A stretch of 64,000 bases of DNA from JACMLD01 sp044227095 (GTDB taxonomy: Bacteria > Bacteroidota > Bacteroidia > Chitinophagales > Chitinophagaceae). Shown here piece after piece: positions 60,717-64,000 of this stretch (position 1 is its first letter; every line of letters begins with the position of its first letter). Position numbers and translations under genes: made by a program. The DNA lies in NCBI GenBank assembly GCA_044227095.1, contig JBGAFV010000001.1, forward strand, positions 186,001 through 250,000, read 5' to 3'. The notes under the pieces were generated by a model that saw only the letters and a list, made by a program, of their open reading frames with translations, had not been told where the DNA came from and searched no databases.

Positions 60717-62096
60717 ATGAAATTAAAAGATATAAGAACCAAAATATTAAAAGGCGATTTCAGCAGCCTGTTGGGATTAAACAAAGGCAAAGACGCTATT
60801 CATCCTTCGGAAGTAGCTACAATTTTTTATTCACTGCCCGCAGATGCAGCCATAGAAGCTTTTTTACATTTTCAACAAACCAAGCAACTTTATGTATTTC
60901 CTTATCTCGATAGCCAGGTACAGAGAAAAATTATAAAAGGCATTGATAAAAGTAAAGCGGCTTATATACTCAACAATTTAAGTTCTGATGACAGGATCAT
61001 TTTTCTTTCTTCTCTAAAACCCAATGAAAGAACTCCCCTCGTAGAACTTTTAAGTGATGATAAAAAGAAATCTACTTACGATATACTCGGTTATCCCGAA
61101 AGAAGTATAGCCGGCTTAATCAATACAGATTTTGCTACTATAGATGCCAATATGACCATTGCCGAAGCAAGGGAGCATTTGCAGAAATTTCATAAAGACA
61201 CAGAAGCGGCCAATGTTATTTACGTGGTAAATAAAGAAGGAATATTGATTGATGATATACCCGTAAGAAGATTTGTATTAAACGACCAGAATAAAACAAT
61301 AGAAGAAATACTTGACGGATTTTGTACCCGCTTAAAAATAACAGACAGCCGAGAAGATGCTGTGGCCATGTTTAAAGAGTTTGACCGTGTTGTGCTTCCT
61401 GTTACTGATGATAACGATAAACTGCTGGGTGTTGTAACGGTAGATGATGTACTTGATATTGCAGAGCAAAAAGATACCGCAGCCATTCAAAAGTTTGGTG
61501 GTTTGGAAGAACTGGATTACCCTTATGTAAAAACGCCTTTCTTTTCTTTACTGCGCAAACGTGCAGGCTGGCTTATCATCCTGTTCATAGGAGAAATGTT
61601 TACGGCTACGGCTATGGGTTATTTCGATAAAGAAATGTCTAAAGCAATTGTACTTGCATTGTTTGTGCCATTAATTATTTCAAGCGGTGGTAATAGTGGT
61701 TCGCAGGCGGCAACGCTTATTATACGTGCCATGTCGTTAAAGGAACTGGGTCTTAAAGACTGGTGGTATGTTATGCGTCGCGAAATTTTATCTGGCCTCT
61801 CACTGGGTATTATTCTTGGCGCAATTGGTTTTGTACGCATCACGCTATGGCAGGAGCTTGGCTTGTATCATTATGGTGAACACTGGCTACTATTGGCCAT
61901 TACTATTTTCTTTTCTCTTATTGGCATTGTAATGTGGGGAACATTAAGCGGTTCTATGATTCCTATTGTTTTAAAAAAATGCAAGATAGATCCTGCTACT
62001 TCATCTGCGCCGCTGGTAGCAACATTGGTAGATGTAACCGGGTTGATTATTTACTTTAGCATTGCTGCTATTATTTTAAAAGGGACTTTGTTGTAA
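60717..62096 (+). CDS. mgtE: Magnesium transporter MgtE
   Basis: A 459-residue Mg2+ channel/transporter from ATG 60717 (MKLKDIRTKIL). The N-terminal superhelical domain is about 1-125 (HPSEVATIFYSLPADAAIEAFLHF), two CBS domains about 130-250 (INTDFATIDANMTIAEAREHLQKF; FDRVVLPVTDDNDKLLGVVTVDDVLDIAE) gate the pore, and five membrane helices about 285-458 include PLIISSGGNSGSQAATLIIRAM, the conserved pore segment. A TTG at 60696 is a poorer start. Monocistronic or with the porin gene upstream. Confidence 0.95.
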   Translation: MKLKDIRTKILKGDFSSLLGLNKGKDAIHPSEVATIFYSLPADAAIEAFLHFQQTKQLYVFPYLDSQVQRKIIKGIDKSKAAYILNNLSSDDRIIFLSSLKPNERTPLVELLSDDKKKSTYDILGYPERSIAGLINTDFATIDANMTIAEAREHLQKFHKDTEAANVIYVVNKEGILIDDIPVRRFVLNDQNKTIEEILDGFCTRLKITDSREDAVAMFKEFDRVVLPVTDDNDKLLGVVTVDDVLDIAEQKDTAAIQKFGGLEELDYPYVKTPFFSLLRKRAGWLIILFIGEMFTATAMGYFDKEMSKAIVLALFVPLIISSGGNSGSQAATLIIRAMSLKELGLKDWWYVMRREILSGLSLGIILGAIGFVRITLWQELGLYHYGEHWLLLAITIFFSLIGIVMWGTLSGSMIPIVLKKCKIDPATSSAPLVATLVDVTGLIIYFSIAAIILKGTLL

Positions 62097-62104
62097 CCTC
62101 ACCT

Positions 62105-62188
62105 ACCTCACCCCCGGCCCCTCTCCAGTTGCACTGGCGAGGGGTGCCTCTCCGCATTATACTTTATTATTGATAGCAGGGGATTCTT
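62105..62188 (+). repeat. C-rich hairpin element, left copy of an inverted pair
   Basis: TACCTCACCCCCGG, CCCCTCTCCAG, loop, CTGGCGAGGGG, TGCCTCTCCG, then TTATACTTTATTATTGATAG and GGGGATTCTTGTG. Together with the inverted copy at 62322-62392 it brackets a 288-bp unit. Confidence 0.75.
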
Positions 62189-62231
62189 GTGTATGTGATT
62201 TCAAAAAATATAGTATTGCTCCTGAGTGCAA

Positions 62232-62262
62232 TGCCGTACAAGTGTGCGACGCAAGTAAAGTC
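62232..62262 (+). repeat. GTGCGACGCAAC dispersed element inside the inverted pair
   Basis: GCCGTACAAGTGTGCGACGC at 62233-62252, followed by AAGTAAAG, lies between the two C-rich inverted copies. Confidence 0.65.
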
Positions 62263-62321
62263 CTATAGCATTCTAATGTTTGTTTCAAAAAAATATTAAA
62301 CTAACTCAAGCAACTGAGACT

Positions 62322-62392
62322 GTAATTAATAAGCACTATTACCGAGAGACACCCCTCTCAATCGAAGATGGAGAGGGGCCGGGGGTGAGGTA
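62322..62392 (-). repeat. C-rich hairpin element, right (inverted) copy
   Basis: Reverse complement of the same segment order: TACCTCACCCCCGG, CCCCTCTCCA, loop, GAGAGGGGTG, TCTCTCGGTA, then TTATTAATTA. It ends 45 bp before the amidohydrolase gene. Confidence 0.75.
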
Positions 62393-62437
62393 GTGTGTTC
62401 ATTTTTTCACTAATTTGTCTTTACAAACAACTGTTGC

Positions 62438-63880
62438 ATGAGAAACAAAACTTCTTTGCTTTTGCTATTAACATTATGCTTTACCGGTAGTGTATCTGCA
62501 CAAACCAAGCCCGTTAAAATTCCGGAAAACAAAAAACTGGTACTGGCTTCTGTAGATAAACACCAGCAAGAGCTAATTAACCTAAGCGATTCTGTTTGGA
62601 AGTTTGCAGAAACTGCATTGAAAGAAAAGCAATCTGCAAAAATACTGGCAGACTATGCAGAAAAAAATGGCTTTAACGTACGGCGTGGCGTAGCCGAAAT
62701 GCCTTCTGCTTTTATTGCAGAATATGGATCGGGCAAACCAATTATTGGCATACTGGGAGAATTTGATGCATTGCCTGGCTTATCTCAAAAAGTACAAACA
62801 ACAAGAGAAGCATTACATGCAGGTGCGCCTGGTCATGGTTGCGGGCACAATATGTTTGGCGCTGCAAGTCTTGGTGCTGCACTTACCATTAAAGAATTGA
62901 TTGCAGCAGGAAAACTAAAAGGCACTATTCGTTTTTATGGTACACCTGCAGAAGAAGATGTGGGCGGAAAAATATACATGGCACGTGCCGGTTTATTTAA
63001 TGATGTAGATATATGCCTGGACTGGCACCCCGATTCTGAAAACAAAGCGAATATGCAGAGTTCGCAATCTATGATCAGTTATATTGTTTCGTTTAAAGGC
63101 AAGAGTGCCCATGCCGCCGCAGATCCGTGGAATGGCAGAAGTGCGCTGGACGGTGCAGAATTTTTTACGCACGGCATTAATTACCTGCGTGAGCATGTGC
63201 ACCCTAGCGTACGCATGCATTATGTATTTAAAAAAGCCGGCGATGTACCGAATGTAATTCCTGCAGAAGCAAGTGTATGGATATGGATTAGGGACAGCAA
63301 ACGGAGTGGCGTAGCCGAAGTTGAAAAAAGAATGCGTGAAATAGCACAAGGCGCTGCTACCATGGCTGGTGTAACAAGTAGCATAGAACTAACCAGCGGC
63401 GATTATGAACTACTGGTAAATGATGCCGGCGCTAAAGTGCTTCAGTCTAATATAGAAATGATTGGGCCTATTACCTATACCAAAGAAGAAACAGATTTTG
63501 CCAATGCTATTATGAAAGAATATGGTGTAGAACCAAAAGGAATAGACGGTAGCATTAAACCGCTTGAAGTAACAAGGCAGGACCCGGATAATGGTTCTAC
63601 AGACGTAGGCGACATCAGCTATATTGTTCCTGAAATTACTTTGCTTGCAGTAACTGCACCAGCCAAAGCACCATGGCACTCCTGGGTAGTGGTGGCCTGC
63701 GGCGGTATGTCTATTGGTCATAAAGGAATGTTGTTTGCAGCAAAATCATTATCAACTACCATGGTTGATTTATTTGAAAACGAAAAACTGCGGATAGACA
63801 TAAAAAAAGAATTTGACCAGCGCAAGGGCAATGAAGTTTGGAAACCGATGTTGCCAGACGGGCCGCCGCCGGTGGAATAG
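62438..63880 (+). CDS. Secreted M20-family amidohydrolase (AbgB-like)
   Basis: A 480-residue exported metallo-hydrolase with a signal peptide (residues 1-21, ending VSAQ). It resembles the AbgB/p-aminobenzoyl-glutamate hydrolase branch of M20/M40: ILGEFDALPGLSQK (about 107-120), HAGAPGHGCGHNMFGAASLGAAL (metal ligands in GCGHN), YGTPAEEDVGGKIYMA (catalytic Glu pair), DICLDWHPDSEN and the dimerisation-domain SFKGKSAHAAADPWNGRSALDG. The C-terminal TAPAKAPWHSW holds the last ligand. The likely reaction is cleavage of an amide or dipeptide in the periplasm; the substrate is uncertain. Confidence 0.92.
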   Translation: MRNKTSLLLLLTLCFTGSVSAQTKPVKIPENKKLVLASVDKHQQELINLSDSVWKFAETALKEKQSAKILADYAEKNGFNVRRGVAEMPSAFIAEYGSGKPIIGILGEFDALPGLSQKVQTTREALHAGAPGHGCGHNMFGAASLGAALTIKELIAAGKLKGTIRFYGTPAEEDVGGKIYMARAGLFNDVDICLDWHPDSENKANMQSSQSMISYIVSFKGKSAHAAADPWNGRSALDGAEFFTHGINYLREHVHPSVRMHYVFKKAGDVPNVIPAEASVWIWIRDSKRSGVAEVEKRMREIAQGAATMAGVTSSIELTSGDYELLVNDAGAKVLQSNIEMIGPITYTKEETDFANAIMKEYGVEPKGIDGSIKPLEVTRQDPDNGSTDVGDISYIVPEITLLAVTAPAKAPWHSWVVVACGGMSIGHKGMLFAAKSLSTTMVDLFENEKLRIDIKKEFDQRKGNEVWKPMLPDGPPPVE

Positions 63881-63890
63881 GACCTCAACA

Positions 63891-63985
63891 CCTTACCCCC
63901 GTCACCTCTCCCGCTGCGCTGGAGAGGGTGCCGCTCGGTATTATGCTTTATTAATAGTTGGCAGGGGGTTCTTGTGTTTCTTACT
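63891..63985 (+). repeat. C-rich hairpin element at the window end
   Basis: CCTTACCCCCGTCACC, CTCTCC, loop, GGAGAGGGTGCC, CTCGGTATTATGC, TTTATTAATAG and GGGGGTTCTTGTGT follow the same order as the 62105 copy. The window ends within or just after the element. Confidence 0.7.
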
Positions 63986-64000
63986 TTATGCTATACCGTA

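Overview
The window reads as a chromosomal segment of a member of the Bacteroidota, most likely of the Chitinophagaceae type (inference). The grounds are a SusC/SusD pair with an ECF sigma and FecR, a dcw cluster that includes a PASTA-type PBP and a 646-aa FtsZ with a very long C-terminal tail, TAnnTTTG-like -7 boxes, few visible Shine-Dalgarno sites, and AT-rich genes. No tRNA, rRNA, CRISPR array, transposase gene or prophage was recognised.

Layout. 1-8822 (mostly +): the tail of an unidentified gene, a polytopic membrane protein, a metzincin-like protease, an ABC exporter pair with a small secreted protein, a TIGR01777-type SDR protein on the minus strand, and two tandem secreted paralogs of unknown function. 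9190-26401 (-): the full division and cell-wall cluster mraZ-rsmH-ftsL-ftsI-murE-mraY-murD-ftsW-murG-murC-ftsQ-ftsA-ftsZ, with a periodic candidate MraZ operator upstream and a clear terminator after ftsZ. 26654-35988: a DUF3052-like protein, queA, an orphan histidine kinase, an AlgH/YqgE protein, atpD-atpC, a YtxH/holin-like/small-protein trio and a GNAT-like protein. 36110-43075: ECF sigma (-) diverging from FecR-SusC-SusD (+), with no carbohydrate enzymes attached. 43472-48821: dnaX and a 1155-aa GH18-deacetylase-GT2 fusion. 49495-57336: a two-component system followed by a TolC/adaptor/heavy-metal-type RND efflux operon. 57547-58907 (-): two TonB paralogs plus the remnant of a third. 59319-63880 (+): an OprB-like porin, MgtE and a secreted M20 amidohydrolase.

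How the genes work together. The dcw block makes lipid II and assembles the Z-ring. The histidine kinase/response regulator pair probably controls its own operon and the RND operon, because the same TTAAC direct repeats (11- and 10-bp spacing) precede both. FecR and the divergent sigma factor probably control SusCD, which the TonB proteins could energise.

The most unusual features are: (1) nearly every long gap, including five inside the dcw cluster, holds degenerate tandem words with a strict 7-bp (sometimes 8-bp) period, often beginning at a TAG stop codon; (2) dnaX has an A10 run followed by a stem-loop, with immediate stops in both alternative frames; (3) several dispersed hairpin repeats, one of which sits in frame inside murC; (4) the shared TTAAC boxes; (5) a 10-bp-phased operator at mraZ; (6) the three-domain polysaccharide enzyme. 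Names rest on reading motifs by eye; no database search was run.
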